Origin: Parapristionchus giblindavisi | Taxonomy: Eukaryota > Nematoda > Chromadorea > Rhabditida > Diplogasteridae | Length of the DNA stretch: 64,000 nucleotides | Reading direction: 5' to 3' | NCBI GenBank assembly: GCA_943737045.1 | Contig: CALSFV010000249.1 | Span: 186,001 to 250,000 of the forward strand | Shown: piece by piece, positions 1-11,333 of the stretch | Layout of the letters: each line of letters starts with the position of its first letter | Numbering within the stretch: position 1 is the first letter of the stretch | Notes under the pieces: generated by a model | Databases searched by the model: none | What the model was told of the DNA's origin: nothing | What the model saw: the letters and a program-made list of their open reading frames with translations, nothing else | Made by a program: the position numbers and the translations under genes

Positions 1-155
1 AAAAAAGTGTGCAGGTATAGTTTTTTTAAATAGTTATTATTAGTTAATATAATTATTATTTACGGTTAGAATTTATTTATAGTTATCAGGTGTTGTTATA
101 TCTTTTTTTTCGTATATATTGCATATAAAACATTAGTGTGCATCACGCGTGAAGC

Positions 156-276
156 TTAAAGCCACACCCCAAGCTAATTTGAATCTCTCCGCTCTGGCAA
201 TGTTCTCTCGCTTTCTTTATCTACGAGAGACTATTGCCAATGCGGAGGGTAAAATTAGCATGGGATATTCCTTTAA
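156..276. mobile_element. M2 MITE copy
   Basis: Reference description of family M2: about 120 bp, imperfect inverted repeat, ends TTAAAGSCACACCCCAAGC and its mirror GCTTGGGGTGT..TTTAA, with CT-rich and GA-rich inner arms (CTCTCGCTTTC / GAAAGCGAGAG). TTAA at both ends suggests piggyBac-type target sites. No coding capacity. This copy is nearly full length. Confidence 0.7.
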
Positions 277-694
277 GGCGATGACGCGATGCAACTAACG
301 GGCAAGGAAAAAATGAAAATCTGATATGAATCATTTTGCATAGCCCCCGAGAAGATAGAGTTTCGATTTTTGTCTAACAATAAGCTCAATTTTGACGAAG
401 ATAGTCGCCGTTGACTGTCGGAAGTTGTGGAAACGTCTTGACTTTCACCCGCAATAGCTCGCTTTGGAATGGGAATAGCGAAAATATCACAAGTAGAAAA
501 TTCTCTGCAGAATCGAACTAACACAAGCAGAATTTTTTTTACAAATCGATTTTTCCCTTTTTTTGCACTGTCAGGGCTATCCAAAAATAGTCAATATAAT
601 AGGGGTTATATTTTGTCCGGTCACCTCACTATTTTGTCTCGATCCTTACGTGACAGGCGTGATAATCATAATATTTTATATTATGATAATATTA

Positions 695-1429
695 CAGTGG
701 AGCGCGTAAGCCTTTTCAACAGGCTCCACGCGGCATAGCGCCGCACCACGCCCCACCACGCCTGGTGTTTTTCTCGATGAATAAAGAGTTAAAAATTATG
801 TTTATAGTAGCGATCGCTTACCTGTCAGGGAGGCTAAAATATTCCATATTAACCAACATTTTTGTTTGTGTCTGAAAAGTTTTTCCAAAATTTGTACTTC
901 TGTAATTTTGAAAATTTAAATATTCCCGCGCAAAAGCAACGCGCGGTAAACGCGCGGCGTGAGCGGGAATTCAAATTATTATAATGGTGTGATTTTTTTT
1001 TTGATAATTTTGATAATGATAATTTTGATAATTTTGGAAAAACTATTCAGACACAACCAAAAATCCTGGTTACTATGGCATATTTTAGCCTCCCAAACAC
1101 ACAGCGATCTGATCGGCTTATTAGCGAAATTTCCTTTTCGCATATCTCGGGAAATCTGCTAAATTTCAAAAATTGGTGCTACAATTCCCTAGATCTATTG
1201 AATGTCTAGCTATGGCCGAAGCATCATCTTCAGAAAAGTTGTCGTTCATGAGTTACAAGATGGGCGGCGTTTCCTAATTGCCCAATCAGATCGCCGTGAA
1301 ACAGGTAAGCGATCGCTACATAAACATAATTTAAACTTTTTATTCATCGAGAAAAACGCCAGGCGTGGTGCGGCGTGGTGCGGCGCTATTCCGCGTGGAG
1401 CCTGTTGAAAAGGCTTACGTGCACCACTG
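695..1429. mobile_element. Foldback element with TA flanks
   Basis: The two halves are imperfect inverted repeats. The left end reads CAGTGGAGCGCGTAAGCC and the right end is the mirror of CAGTGGTGCACGTAAGCC. Matching inner blocks include CCTTTTCAACAGGCTCC and a TTTTTCTCGATGAATAAA segment. TA stands on both sides (693-694 and 1430-1431), as expected for a Tc1/mariner-type target. No transposase is seen, so it is probably non-autonomous. Confidence 0.65.
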
Positions 1430-1711
1430 TATTTTACATTTTAGTCCAACATGGCTACCGTACCAAAATGAGCGAGTGTTCTACATTTCTCTTGCCATTT
1501 TCATTCATACTCTCTATTCCACTGTCGCTGGCGCTGCAGCAATTGCCCTTGTGTATGTTTGCTAGGGCGTATCATATATTTGGTAGCATTTATTGATTTC
1601 AACAAAGTTTTTTTACGCACGAGGCGTTTTATAGCCTTGAACAGTAGAAAGCCCCCGTCACTCCCCGTCACTAGATACAGCCAATGCAATGCCGCAAGTG
1701 ACTGCTCAAAA

Positions 1712-1975
1712 TCTCATTATTGTGCGTATAAAATGTACTTGCATAAGAAAATGACAAACGGTGCTAACGAACGGAAGTCACAATCGAGAGGCGCGGCGAG
1801 ATGTAGCCTTCTACATCTCGCCCCGCCTCTCGATTGTCTCTCCACTGCCTCTCTCTAACCCGGCTGACCTTCGCCGCGCGCTATGTGATATATAAAAGAG
1901 AACGGCATAGTTTCTGAACGATGCAAATCAAGAAATTTCTCTTCTACAAATAAAACAAGTGATTTTTATACGCTC
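1712..1975 (+). promoter_or_regulatory. Duplicated promoter-like module with TATA box
   Basis: About 260 bp containing a TATA box (TATATAAAAGAG, 1889-1900), followed by sequence ending near AAATAAAACAAGTG. A diverged reverse-strand copy lies at 19262-19490 with the TATA box and downstream block preserved. An internal hairpin formed by CTACATCTCGCC-like halves sits near 1795-1830. The module points toward the small membrane-peptide gene that starts at 2175. The promoter role is inferred. Confidence 0.45.
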
Positions 1976-2174
1976 AATATAGACATCTCCTTAGGAAAAG
2001 CCGGATTGTGGGGGGGGGGGGGCAATTTGGCGACCGAAATGGCCGCAGAATCCAAGCATTTAACATTATTTAGCTTCTTTTTTGAAATAGGGCAATATGT
2101 GCTACCAAATATATGATGTACCCTAAATTTTTCAGTAAAAATCTTATCTTAAAAATTTCACAATCACAGCAACA

Positions 2175-2486
2175 ATGAAGAGCGTGAAAGCTTTCGGAAA
2201 GTTCTCGAAGATGGCGAAACTGGTGTCGATCCCATACATGGTACATATATGGGAGTTCTGTATCGAGTACGTGTTTTTACGTGTTTACGCGTTACATGTT
2301 TACGTGAGTATACGTGTTATATGTGTTTATTCACCATGGACATAAATGAATGCGTTTCAGAATGATAACGGAACTCTGGATAAAACAACGGGAAATGCTA
2401 TGATTCCTGTTTTCATCGTTTTCACAGCGACCTTTGCTTTCCTCATTTTCTCTATTTCTCAAATAGTTCATACGTTGAGAAAGTAA
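2175..2486 (+). CDS. Small single-pass membrane peptide, 63 aa
   Basis: Two exons, 2175-2240 and 2361-2486, joined in phase 0 across a 120-nt intron with GT and TTTCAG ends. The peptide starts basic (MKSVKAFGKFSK), has a polar middle (NDNGTLDKTTGN), then one hydrophobic helix (MIPVFIVFTATFAFLIFSI) and a short basic tail ending LRK. It looks like a single-pass membrane peptide. I recognise no family. The start codon is the first ATG after a TATA-containing module about 280 bp upstream. The intron is filled with TACGTGTTTACG-like repeats. The clean splice junctions and sensible topology support it; the small size keeps it uncertain. Confidence 0.55.
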
Positions 2487-2978
2487 TGATATTTTTTTAT
2501 CTTCCTTTAGATAAGATTTCGTGGGAAAGTCAAGCATAGCAATGGTAGGAACAGAGCAATGTTTTGTGACCAACCATATCTTCTAAAAGGAGCTAAAATT
2601 CTCCCTATTTTAATGTTCTGAACTACGTTGCACACTCCTGATATTTCCCAATACTATTTCCCGGGTATGAAAACTGTTCCTCATTGAGTCTGGTTTGTAG
2701 TATGCAAAATCGAGCAATTGATATGCTACTATCAAATGTATGAACGATGTAGTGCAAAATGTTTCAAGATGATTAGAAGAGCTATGAAGGCGCGGGGTGT
2801 ATAGTACAATAACAATCGAATTCAAAGCTCGGGGTGTGGAATTATGCGAAATTAATGTGATAAAATAATGCGAAATTAAGATGGCTCTTGAGTGAGGCTT
2901 CAAAGCGCTTACAATTGCAGTTATTCAAAGCATTACTTGTGCAGGTACAATATGGCTTATTATTGAATTTATTCTAGC

Positions 2979-3099
2979 TTAAAGGGACCGAAACCTTTGT
3001 CAACGGTCTCTTCAACGGTCTATGCTCTCTCATTGATAGAGAACAGAGAAATAGTGTGCGCAATGAAGAGACCGTTGAGAAAGGTCACTCTCCCTTTAA
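2979..3099. mobile_element. M1 MITE copy
   Basis: Reference description of family M1: about 120 bp, hairpin-forming, ends TTAAAGGGAGCGTTACC and the mirror GGTAACGCTCCCTTTAA, with inner arms TCAACGGTCTCTTCA and TGAAGAGACCGTTGA. TTAA stands at both ends. Non-coding. This copy is full length but diverged at its left end. Confidence 0.7.
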
Positions 3100-3231
3100 G
3101 CTGGATCAGCTCCTTGAACCATAGCTGATGCAGGTTGGCTAATGTTTGACTCAAGAAGGGAGTCGAACTAATGACCGCCTTACTGGGCATCGATCTTACC
3201 CTGTGGCATGCATTTGTTCAATTATCTTCAG

Positions 3232-3414
3232 AGCAGTGTCCCAGCCTTTCTCTCATATTTGCCGTCGATATTGGTAATCACGTCGTCCATGTTCGGTATT
3301 GCACTGGGCGACTTGGATGGTCTCTTAATCACAGTATCTGCATTTTTTCCAGTCGTTGACCCGATTTTGATTATCTACTATATCGAGAGGTTAGCTATGT
3401 CGAGCATAAAGTAA
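3232..3414 (+). pseudogene. Orphan last exon of a Str-superfamily chemoreceptor
   Basis: An exon after a TCTTCAG acceptor encodes about 60 residues ending SSIK-stop. It has a hydrophobic stretch followed by FFPVVDPILIIYYIERL. That agrees with the last helix of nematode Str-superfamily receptors, where a Pro-x-x-Asp-Pro motif precedes a short Tyr-Arg-like tail. I could not find the upstream helices between 2490 and 3230 on this strand. It is most likely a gene remnant, or less likely the end of a gene with very distant exons. It is not a copy of the last exon of the three complete receptors in this window. Confidence 0.5.
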
Positions 3415-3419
3415 ACAAG

Positions 3420-4384
3420 GAAACAAATTTTAAAAAAAATTACAGTATTCGGTTTACCGTATACCGTTGGATAAGCAAAATCTTGAAGAAGTACGTCGTT
3501 TCTGTCTCCAGTTCAATACTTCCATCTAGTAGCACGGGAAGAACGGTGGCACACATTGCTTGAACTGATTTTTTAACCAAGTTTGATGACTTTACTCTAC
3601 GCTTTACTTCTCTCATTTCTTCTTTACTTCTCTCATGGACAAAGAACGAGAGAGCATTGCCAGAGCGGAGAATTTAAAATCATCTCAGGGAAAGTCAATT
3701 TCATAAAAATCTATTTTGCATTTTATTGTGTTAATTTTGAAGTAAAATCCAATAGGTTCGATGCGTGCGCACATTATACCACAAAAACATGATTATTGTT
3801 GTCATTAAATTCAATATACAACATTTGATGTCAACAAAGCACAAAGGCAAATTGTTCACGCTCATTGAATTCGTGTAATACGTAAAAACTCATTTTTTTC
3901 AACATTGTTATGCGAAAGTCGTCATAAATAATATTTTTTTAATATTTATAAATATATCTCTGCACTTGTATGCATTGGTCATAACGATCTTCTGCTCTAC
4001 ATCCCCGATGAAAAGACTGAATCAATTTGACAACGGATTTGAACTCGACGTCATTGTTTGAACCCTAAGTGCGAATGGTGTTTATTCGTTCACCTTGAAT
4101 AATCGAATGAAAAAAAACAATCCATATAATTTCTGTGGTCCACAGCTATTCTTGCTTTTTTTCATTTCAAACAAATTTATTAAAAGAGACTGATGTGAAC
4201 TGATGTGAATTTTGAAGTTGGCTACAATTCGAGAAACACAGCAAAGTTGTTATGTTAGTTTTGAAGCGTTATTGACAATGATTGAACCACCCAACAAAAA
4301 AGTATTTAATTGGCTCATTATGACACAAATAATAACCATAAATTGCCTTCCCGAAAATTATGAGATTCGAATTGCAAAAGAAGT
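3420..4384. other. Gene-free stretch
   Basis: AT-rich sequence with a degraded M2-like fragment near 3601-3685 (ACGAGAGAGCATTGCCAGAGCGG). I see no exon series or RNA gene. Confidence 0.5.
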
Positions 4385-4456
4385 AGGGGGCACCCGGATT
4401 TGAACCGGGGACCTCTCGATCTGCAGTCGAATGCTCTGCCACTGAGCTATACCCCC
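4385..4456 (-). tRNA. tRNA-Cys (GCA)
   Basis: A 72-nt cloverleaf. Acceptor stem GGGGGTA pairs with TGCCCCC. D arm is GCTC..GAGC. Anticodon loop CTGCAGA carries GCA. T arm CCGGG-loop-CCGGG includes B box GGTTCAAATCC. It decodes Cys codons UGC and UGU. It is identical in sequence to the plus-strand copy at 4625-4696, and the two 5' ends face each other 168 bp apart. Confidence 0.95.
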
Positions 4457-4624
4457 GAACGAGAGGCTAAGAGAGACAGCTCCTTTTGTGCGTTGTTTAT
4501 CATCTCGGAGCTCAATCTTCTCTTCTCTTCTTTTCCGCTAGACAAATATGTCGATCGTTTAAACTGTCTCTATACCTCTGTGTCACTCTCCGTTAGACCT
4601 GCAGCTCTCGCTTGCATAGCACCA

Positions 4625-4696
4625 GGGGGTATAGCTCAGTGGCAGAGCATTCGACTGCAGATCGAGAGGTCCCCGGTTCAAATCCGGGTGCCCCCT
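4625..4696 (+). tRNA. tRNA-Cys (GCA)
   Basis: Same 72-nt sequence as the minus-strand copy at 4385-4456, with a seven-pair acceptor stem, anticodon GCA and intact A and B boxes. No intron, and CCA is not encoded. Its 3' flank lacks a long T run, so the terminator is not obvious. Confidence 0.95.
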
Positions 4697-4831
4697 ACAT
4701 GTTTTACACTTTTCATGCATGATTTTTGGCCAGACACGATTTGATAAGATGATTTCACTTGGAATTAGGATGGTGAACTAATTCGAAAATGATCGAGTTT
4801 GGAGAAAAATATCAGTCTAATTGGCACTTTT

Positions 4832-4851
4832 TCGACTGCAGATCGAGAGGA
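4832..4851 (+). repeat. Isolated tRNA-Cys anticodon-arm fragment
   Basis: Twenty bases here repeat exactly the anticodon-arm region of the neighbouring tRNA-Cys (from TTCGACTGCAG through CGAGAGG), without the acceptor, D or T arms. It lies 136 bp after the plus-strand tRNA. Confidence 0.7.
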
Positions 4852-5036
4852 AGCTTCTGTTGCAGTGCGCCTCGCACGGTACGGAAGAAGAAGAACGTCA
4901 CGAACGGTGGTATAACTAAAAACAATCAAACCTAGCCCTGGAAAGGTATTTGGTAAATGAAAATTACAACTAATGCTGATCAATGATCCTTCGACGTAGG
5001 AAAAAATGCATTGCAACCGCTTTCGCTCGATGAAGA

Positions 5037-5148
5037 CCGGGCAAGTCCAAAATGATATGAATAATGAAATAAACAGCAATGAAAGGACGTTTAAATTAGA
5101 CATTTCTACTATTATTTTGAACTGGAACCCTATTCTGAAGTAGTGCCC
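5037..5148. mobile_element. M4 inverted-repeat element, half copy
   Basis: Shares ACCGGGCAAGTCCAAAATG and the end TTCTGAAGTAGTGCCC with the full palindromic copy at 10555-10697. Only one terminal arm is intact here. Confidence 0.6.
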
Positions 5149-5199
5149 AAAATGCATGCAGAAAAGTGCATACATTTTTGGTTAATGCAAAGAACAAAG

Positions 5200-5984
5200 C
5201 AACTATGATAAGCCTAATCCCAGACAAAGAAGTGCAAATGTAATGTAATTATCCTATTGAAGTGATAACAATAAAGAATACAGTCACCAATATCAAAGAT
5301 CAGGAATGGTAGGCTTACTTAGGGCTACCCTAAAATTAACAGAATTTATGCGTATATGTACATACTATAATGTCTATCTTTCATCTCTCTGTTTATCGTT
5401 AAAGATAAATAAATTATTATTATTATTATTATTATAATGTCATTTAAAAGTCAATAAAGATGATGGCTTCTGTCATGTACATTGCCCTTAAATTAAGAAA
5501 TAATACAGAAATAATCTAATTCAGAAGGAGAGAGAGAGAGTGTGTAAAACGAGGAGAGTTTTCCGTGATTTTATTTTCTCTTTGTGATTTTGAGCAGACC
5601 ATTACAGGTAAGGGATATTCATCTAAAGCGCATCATGCAAATAAGGGTTTACACAACGGTTTGTATTGTTTTTAAACTCATACTTTGCATGCTCGCGTTG
5701 CAAAATGAACAAACAAACACGGCTTTGCCTTATGTAAGATATTCTATGTACCCTCGAAGTTCCACTCGGGAACAATCGACGTGAAATCTCGCTTCTTCTA
5801 TGAATGAAAACACATTTACATTCAATATTGATATAATAACATTTGAATACAATATCGTTGATTGATTCGTCTCAGACTCGCCTTTGTTATCACTTTCCAT
5901 TTCATTTCGCTTGTCTAGACTCGACAAGTGGGTCGACTGCTCTCTCCATCTGTCCATTTCGTCTCCAATCCTTAGGAGGCGGCA
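5200..5984. other. Upstream region of gene A
   Basis: AT-rich. It contains an ATT microsatellite near 5413-5435 and a short M3-like GA/TTTTC hairpin block near 5522-5597 (GTAAAACGAGGAGAGTTTTC). I cannot assign a TATA box to gene A. Confidence 0.4.
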
Positions 5985-8486
5985 ATGGCAGATCCAAATC
6001 CTAAAACTCCAACGACAGCTAAGCAGCTTACTCCGGTTAAAGGTACGGTATTGATGGAAGGGATACGGTATTGATTGTGTACGCATTCTGTGAAACAAAT
6101 CTAGCGAATCTTTCGATAACTGTCTTATCCTCACCTGTGTCTGTAAAATGCATAGTCGGTGGAGATACGGTATTGATAAGATACGGTAATGATGCTAGAG
6201 ATACGGTATTAATGGTGGAGATACGGTATAGATAAAGGAGATGTCTTATACGGATCTCTTGTTTAGGTTTGCCCGGGCTTCCGACTCTTCCTAACATGGA
6301 CAAGTCCAAGCCGACGGTTGTGGTAAGTTTTGTATAGATCCACCTCTGGTGCTTCCCTTGTGAGAAGGGTAGTAAACGAACCTAAGTAATGATTATATAC
6401 ATATTTAGGTAGTGATGGGAGGGAAGAATAAGGGAATACCAGGTCTTCCTCTAAGTATGAATTCGAAACAGAAGAAAAAGAAGAAGAAGAAGTCCAAGAA
6501 GTCGAAGAATAAGAAGAAGAAGGGAAGCAAGAGTACTTCAAACAATGAAGACAGTGACAGTGATAGAGTGTAAGAATCGATATTTTTAGTGTATCTACCG
6601 TAATCGTTGTTCCGTTCAGGACTACTCCTGATCTACCTAATGCACATCGTCGAGCTCCTCCTCCAGGAGTTAATGTCCTCCCACCCATGATTGTTGATAA
6701 GAACTGTGTTCCTCAGGTCTGCAAATGATTGGAAGACGTCAGATATATGCAATCTTTGCAGAACATCGTCATTGACGGTCCAGCAGGTTGCCCGATTGTT
6801 GTACCTCTCGATGCTAAAGACAGCAAAGGACAGGTACCGTATCCCATAAACTTTAATGAGGTTCAATGAATTTTTTCAGTATGTCAATGATGTCATGCCT
6901 CTAACTCGCGCACCAGCTCAAGTTACCCGAGGATGGATGTTTACCGATTCGAAGAGTCTAATTCAATTTAAACCTGACAATGGAAAGGACGCAGCGCCTC
7001 CGTCTAGCACTCGAGGAATTCTCACGAAGATCCTCGCTGATACATCTGCGTTCATCTCCGATTCTGGTCCTCAAGTACGTTTGGCTGCGTAGATTGACTG
7101 AGTATCATAGTTCCTGTCAGCTTCCTGAGTATGCAGCTGGACAAGGAACAAAGGAGAAAGTGGGAGATGCTATTCCAGTTTCTGGATTTGTCGAGGTATC
7201 TGCCATACAGTCTTCTTATGTGGTATACAAATCTTCTTTTTCCAGCTCAATGCTGCTACTGGAACGTGTAGATTCAAACTGGTCACTTCCAATACTCCAG
7301 CTCCGATCTACCCAACAAAGTGAGTCCCAATTTCCGATTATAGTGTACCTTAGCAACAGAATAATGAGTGTTATGCATAGAGCATTAGACCTGAGAAGTG
7401 TTATATTTTACACTTTTCGAGCTCGAAAAGTGTTTAATATGACACTTCTCTCAGGTCTTATGCTCCGTGGATAACACCTATTTTTCTGTGCGTATACTAG
7501 GGTATATTACCGTATACTACCGTATACTATTGTATTCCAGTGCTTCGATGGGTGTCCTGGTAAGAGAACCTGAATCTGGATATGTCTTCTTCGTTCCCAC
7601 TGAAGGTGCATCTTTGATCGTTGATCTTGTGGTAATCATAACTGTTCTCAGGCCGCCCCGTCGGTCCTGTCCTTGGAACTGCTGCTCCGATTCCCGAGAA
7701 GAAGAAGGTTACCGTATACTAGGCAACTTCTTGGGATTATTGATTATCTTTGTAGGTTGCTGAGGGAACTATGATTGGACAAATTGTTAAATCGATCTGT
7801 GGAACACCGAAATGGGAACCGCTATCAGACAAGAAGGATAACGTTCTCGGATACATTATGAGTGTAAGAATTGTCATGATAGTGTATCTGATCTTTGATC
7901 TCTCCTAACTGATCTTTGATCTTGTTGCTTGATCTTTGATCTTTTTCCAGAGTGCAACAGGTGTACCAATCTACATCCCCCGCATAGCGGAACAACAAGA
8001 AGGTTGCTCGTAAAGATCAAAGATCATATATCTCAACGGGCAATTGTTTCAGAAGAAGACGACAACGAAGAAGATGCAAAGGAAGAGACTACTGGAGCTC
8101 CGCCCGATCAGGCGGCTGCTGGTGCGCCACCCGCAGCCGCGCCAGCCGCGCCCCAGACTCCTGATCTAAAACACTCTGAATTCAAATTACAGTAAGTCAT
8201 TACTGCACGAGATTACAGTAACACATCAATAATTACAGGGAACAAGATAAAAAGATTGAAGACGTCGTCAGTGTGTGAGTAGATCGTCATTCCAATGCAT
8301 GAATTATAATTAATTAATCATTTCAGTGCCTGCTTTGACAATGGACCGCAATCTTCTCAGCCTTCTGGAGCAACTTTTGGATCTGGCAATCATTCATCAA
8401 ATGCAATGCTCAATCAAGCAAATGAAAAACTCGAAGCCAACAATAACTATCAAAAGTTTTTGAATGACAGATCTGCCTACATGTGA
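5985..8486 (+). CDS. Unrecognised protein family, copy A (467 aa)
   Basis: Fifteen exons join in phase: 5985-6042, 6267-6322, 6409-6569, 6620-6716, 6762-6833, 6880-7074, 7121-7195, 7246-7319, 7541-7605, 7652-7707, 7756-7863, 7951-8002, 8053-8191, 8239-8274, 8327-8486. In order the protein has a Pro/Thr/Lys N-terminus (MADPNPKTP), a polylysine-serine linker with an acidic Ser-Asp end, and a folded-looking core of about 260 residues (motifs DGPAGCPIVV, RGWMFTDSKSLIQF, FFVPTEG, CGTPKWEPL, ATGVPIYIP). An acidic and Ala/Pro-rich region and a conserved tail FLNDRSAYM follow. There is no signal peptide or membrane helix. I recognise no known domain. Most A/B differences checked in exons 9 and 10 fall at third codon positions, so the core looks selected for protein. 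The exon 9 donor at 7605 is chosen because reading on would break the exon 10 frame. Confidence 0.85.
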
Positions 8487-8489
8487 TCC

Positions 8490-9518
8490 CTCCCAGTCTA
8501 TCGTATACATGGATAAATAAATAGTTTATAGTAAATATATTCAAAATCAGGTCGTTTGCAAGTGCACTTGCATGGTGAAAAAAGGCAAATTTAAACAAGA
8601 AATGGAATATAATAAACATGCAAATGTGGATATAGCACAGACCGCAAAGTCTCATTTAAATGGGTATTGATCAAAGCATAAACATGAAGACATACTTGGA
8701 AACAGAACACATGAAAAATATTTAAATATGTTTGTATATGTCGTAGCGATTGATTGATCTTGATCTTTGATCTTTGAATAGTTATGTATCTGTTGATTGA
8801 CCAGAGCCTTGCTAGTTGTATGAACGAAGAGAAGGGCAGGTTGAGTGGATGGAGTGAGATAGGTGTCTCATTGTTGTTTGGCAGATCAGTAGATCGTACA
8901 GTTGTAAAACAATTGTTATCGATTGTCTAGGACCTCTTACTGGAAACATGTTAATGCGTTTATGATGTCTTCCTTTATCAGAACGTTGCATATTTAATGG
9001 ACAATGATGGATTAGTATTCAATGCTCTGAATATTCTTTTTTGCACCAAGCTAATAGGGCAGTCACATGACAACCGATGAATGAGAACCGCATGGATGAA
9101 AAATACTTGCACACTCTCTAGTTTCCTTTGTCTACGAGATAGTGTTGCCCTAGCGGAGAGTAAAATTAGCTTGGGGTGTTTTTTTCTATACGTCTCCAAA
9201 TTGATTGTCTAGATCTGTTCACTGTATAGAACCTAATGATCGAAACACTGAATCTCACTCATGCTAATTACCTCTTTTTCATTTGCCGAATTTCATTTTT
9301 GTATAGACTGATATATTCAAATGGTTCCATGCATGGAATCATGTTAATGTATTGAATAGTATCCATAGAAATGAGACTTTGCCTGCTATATGGTATATTT
9401 ACATTTGTATGTTTATTATGATTCATCAGAGTTGTTATGTCTTTTTTTCAAAACGAATAAGATAGTATTTACTCCATAAATTATTTATTTATCCATAGAT
9501 AGAATAGACTGGGAGGGA
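8490..9518. other. Intergenic between converging genes A and C
   Basis: Contains the gene A 3' region with AATAAA-type signals (from 8514), a GATCTTTGATCTTTG run near 8757, and half of an M2 element at about 9107-9181. No exon series seen. Confidence 0.4.
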
Positions 9519-11001
9519 TTACATGTATGCAGATCTGTCATTCAAAAACTTGTTGTAGTTTTCGTTGGCCTCGAGCTTAGCATTTGCTTGATTGACCAAT
9601 GGATTCGACGATTGATTGCCCGATCCAAAAGTGGCAGGCTGAAAAGATTAATCAATCAATAAATATACAATCATGAATACACATACATTGGATGTGCCAA
9701 ATTGATTTCCATTATCAAAGCAAGCACTGAAATTATTGATTTATTATTGATTCATGCATTGGATTGACGCTCTACTCACACACTGACAACGTCAGCGACT
9801 TTGTTATCTGCAGCATGTGCCCTGTAATTATTGATTGATTACAGGGCACACTTATGCGAGCAGCAGCAGTTACTTACGGTGCTGGCTTGACCTCAGCAGC
9901 CTGCTGATTGGGTGCAGCCGGAGTCTCTTCCTTTTCATCCTTGTCATCTTCTTCTATAAGAGAAAGAGATTGATCTATGATCTTTGATCTTTATTGATTA
10001 ACCTTCCTGCTGATGTCCGGGTTTACCAGGAGCAATCCTGAACGGAATAACGATTACGGTACTTCAATTATCGATTATTACTCTTTGTCACTATCAGACA
10101 GTTCATCTTCCTCTTTTGATGATGTACTCTTGCTTCCCTTGGACTTCTTAGTCTTCGACTTCTTAGACTTCTTGGACTTCTTCTTCTTCTTATTCTGCTT
10201 CATTTCAAATGGAAGACTTGGCATGGCGGGACTCTTTCCTCCAACGACAACCTCAATATATATATATATATATATAATCGTAGCATTGGTTCGTTCACTT
10301 CCCACCGTAATCTACCGTAATCTACAGTAAAAGTGCTGCCCACTTCCAGCAGAAAGTGGTAGGTCACGTGTTATTGTATAAAAACATACCACAACCGTTG
10401 GCTTGGACTTGTCCATCTCGGGAAGTGTCGGGATCCCGGGAAGCCCTAAACAAGTTGTTTAATAGCTGTAGTACACATCTTCACTCTCCATACCGTATCT
10501 CCACTATCAATACAGTATCTTCACTCTCTCTACCGTATACCCACTATCAATACCGGGCACTACTTCAGAATAGGGTACCACAACACCGGGCAAGTCCAAA
10601 ATGATATGAAAAATGAAATAAACAGCAATGAAAAGACGTTTTTATTAGACATTTATACTATTATTTTGGAGTGGTACCCCATTCTGAAGTAGTGCCCAAT
10701 ACCGTATATACACTATCAATACCTTGCCTCCACTTTAAAATCGTATGCCGTACATCAATACCGTATCTCCACTATCAATACCGTATTCCCTTCATCAATA
10801 CCGTATCTGCACTATCAATACTGTATCCCCACTATCAATACCGTGTACCCTCACTCGATACCGTGTCCAAACTATCGGTACCGTATCTCCTCCATCAATA
10901 CCGTATTCCCTCTATCATTACCGTATCATACCTTTCACTGGAGTATTCTGCTTGGCAGTCTTTGGAGTTTTAGGATTTGGAGATACGGCCTGGTCTGCCA
11001 T
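9519..11001 (-). CDS. Family copy C, core-deleted paralog (202 aa)
   Basis: Eight exons on the minus strand: 11001-10932, 10445-10390, 10251-10082, 10037-10003, 9953-9878, 9821-9780, 9726-9687, 9638-9519, with phases consistent throughout. The N-terminus (MADQAVSPNPKTPKT), the lysine/serine linker, the acidic block and the tail FLNDRSAYM match copies A and B. The whole central core is missing. The short exon 4 begins like A exon 4 and ends like A exon 12, so one deletion appears to have fused the two while keeping frame. The exon 3 acceptor is TTGAG after an AT repeat rather than TTTCAG. What remains is a highly charged, probably disordered protein. The open frame and normal junctions suggest an expressed gene. 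Function unknown. Confidence 0.75.
10480..10930. repeat. Minisatellite of a 20-bp TACCGTATCTCCACTATCAA unit
   Basis: Imperfect 20-bp units fill intron 1 of gene C, on both sides of the M4 element at 10555-10697. Related single units occur in the introns of A (6160-6235) and B (17080-17095). Confidence 0.85.
10555..10697. mobile_element. M4 inverted-repeat element inside the minisatellite
   Basis: Left end GGGCACTACTTCAGAATAG is mirrored by CTATTCTGAAGTAGTGCCC-like sequence at the right end. The inside is AT-rich and non-coding. Relatives lie at 5037-5148 and 50889-51038. Confidence 0.65.
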
Positions 11002-11249
11002 CGTTGCCTCCGAAGGGTTGGAGACGAAATGGATAGATGGAGAGCGAGCAGGCGACCGACTTGTCGAGTCTCCTCAAGCGAAATAAAATGGAAAATGAAA
11101 GCGAAAGCTATTCTGAGACGAATTAATCGACGTTTCAATATTCCATGCAAATGTCTTTCTTCAAGTATTGAATGCAAATGTTCTTTCATTCAGAGAAGAT
11201 GTGAGATTGCATGCCGAATGCACTTTGAGAGAACAAAGAATATCTTCCA

Positions 11250-11333
11250 CATGTGATCCCTCCCAGTCTATCGTATACATGGATAAATAAATAGTTTATA
11301 GTAAATATATGCAAAATGAGGTCGTTTGCAACA
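11250..11333 (+). repeat. Duplicated 3' end of gene A
   Basis: About 80 bp nearly identical to 8481-8562: the last codon and stop of A, its AATAAATAAATAG signal region and the downstream AAAATSAGGTCGTTTGCA. No coding sequence matching A lies before it. It is a detached copy of the gene 3' end, downstream of nothing recognisable. Confidence 0.75.

Noticed and set aside
7467..7763. Read-through ORF of 98 codons in gene A, with a similar one at 15200-15484 in B
   Set aside because: Differences between A and B show that the exon 10 part is coding in another frame, joined by a 46-nt intron (7606-7651). The read-through frame is intronic.
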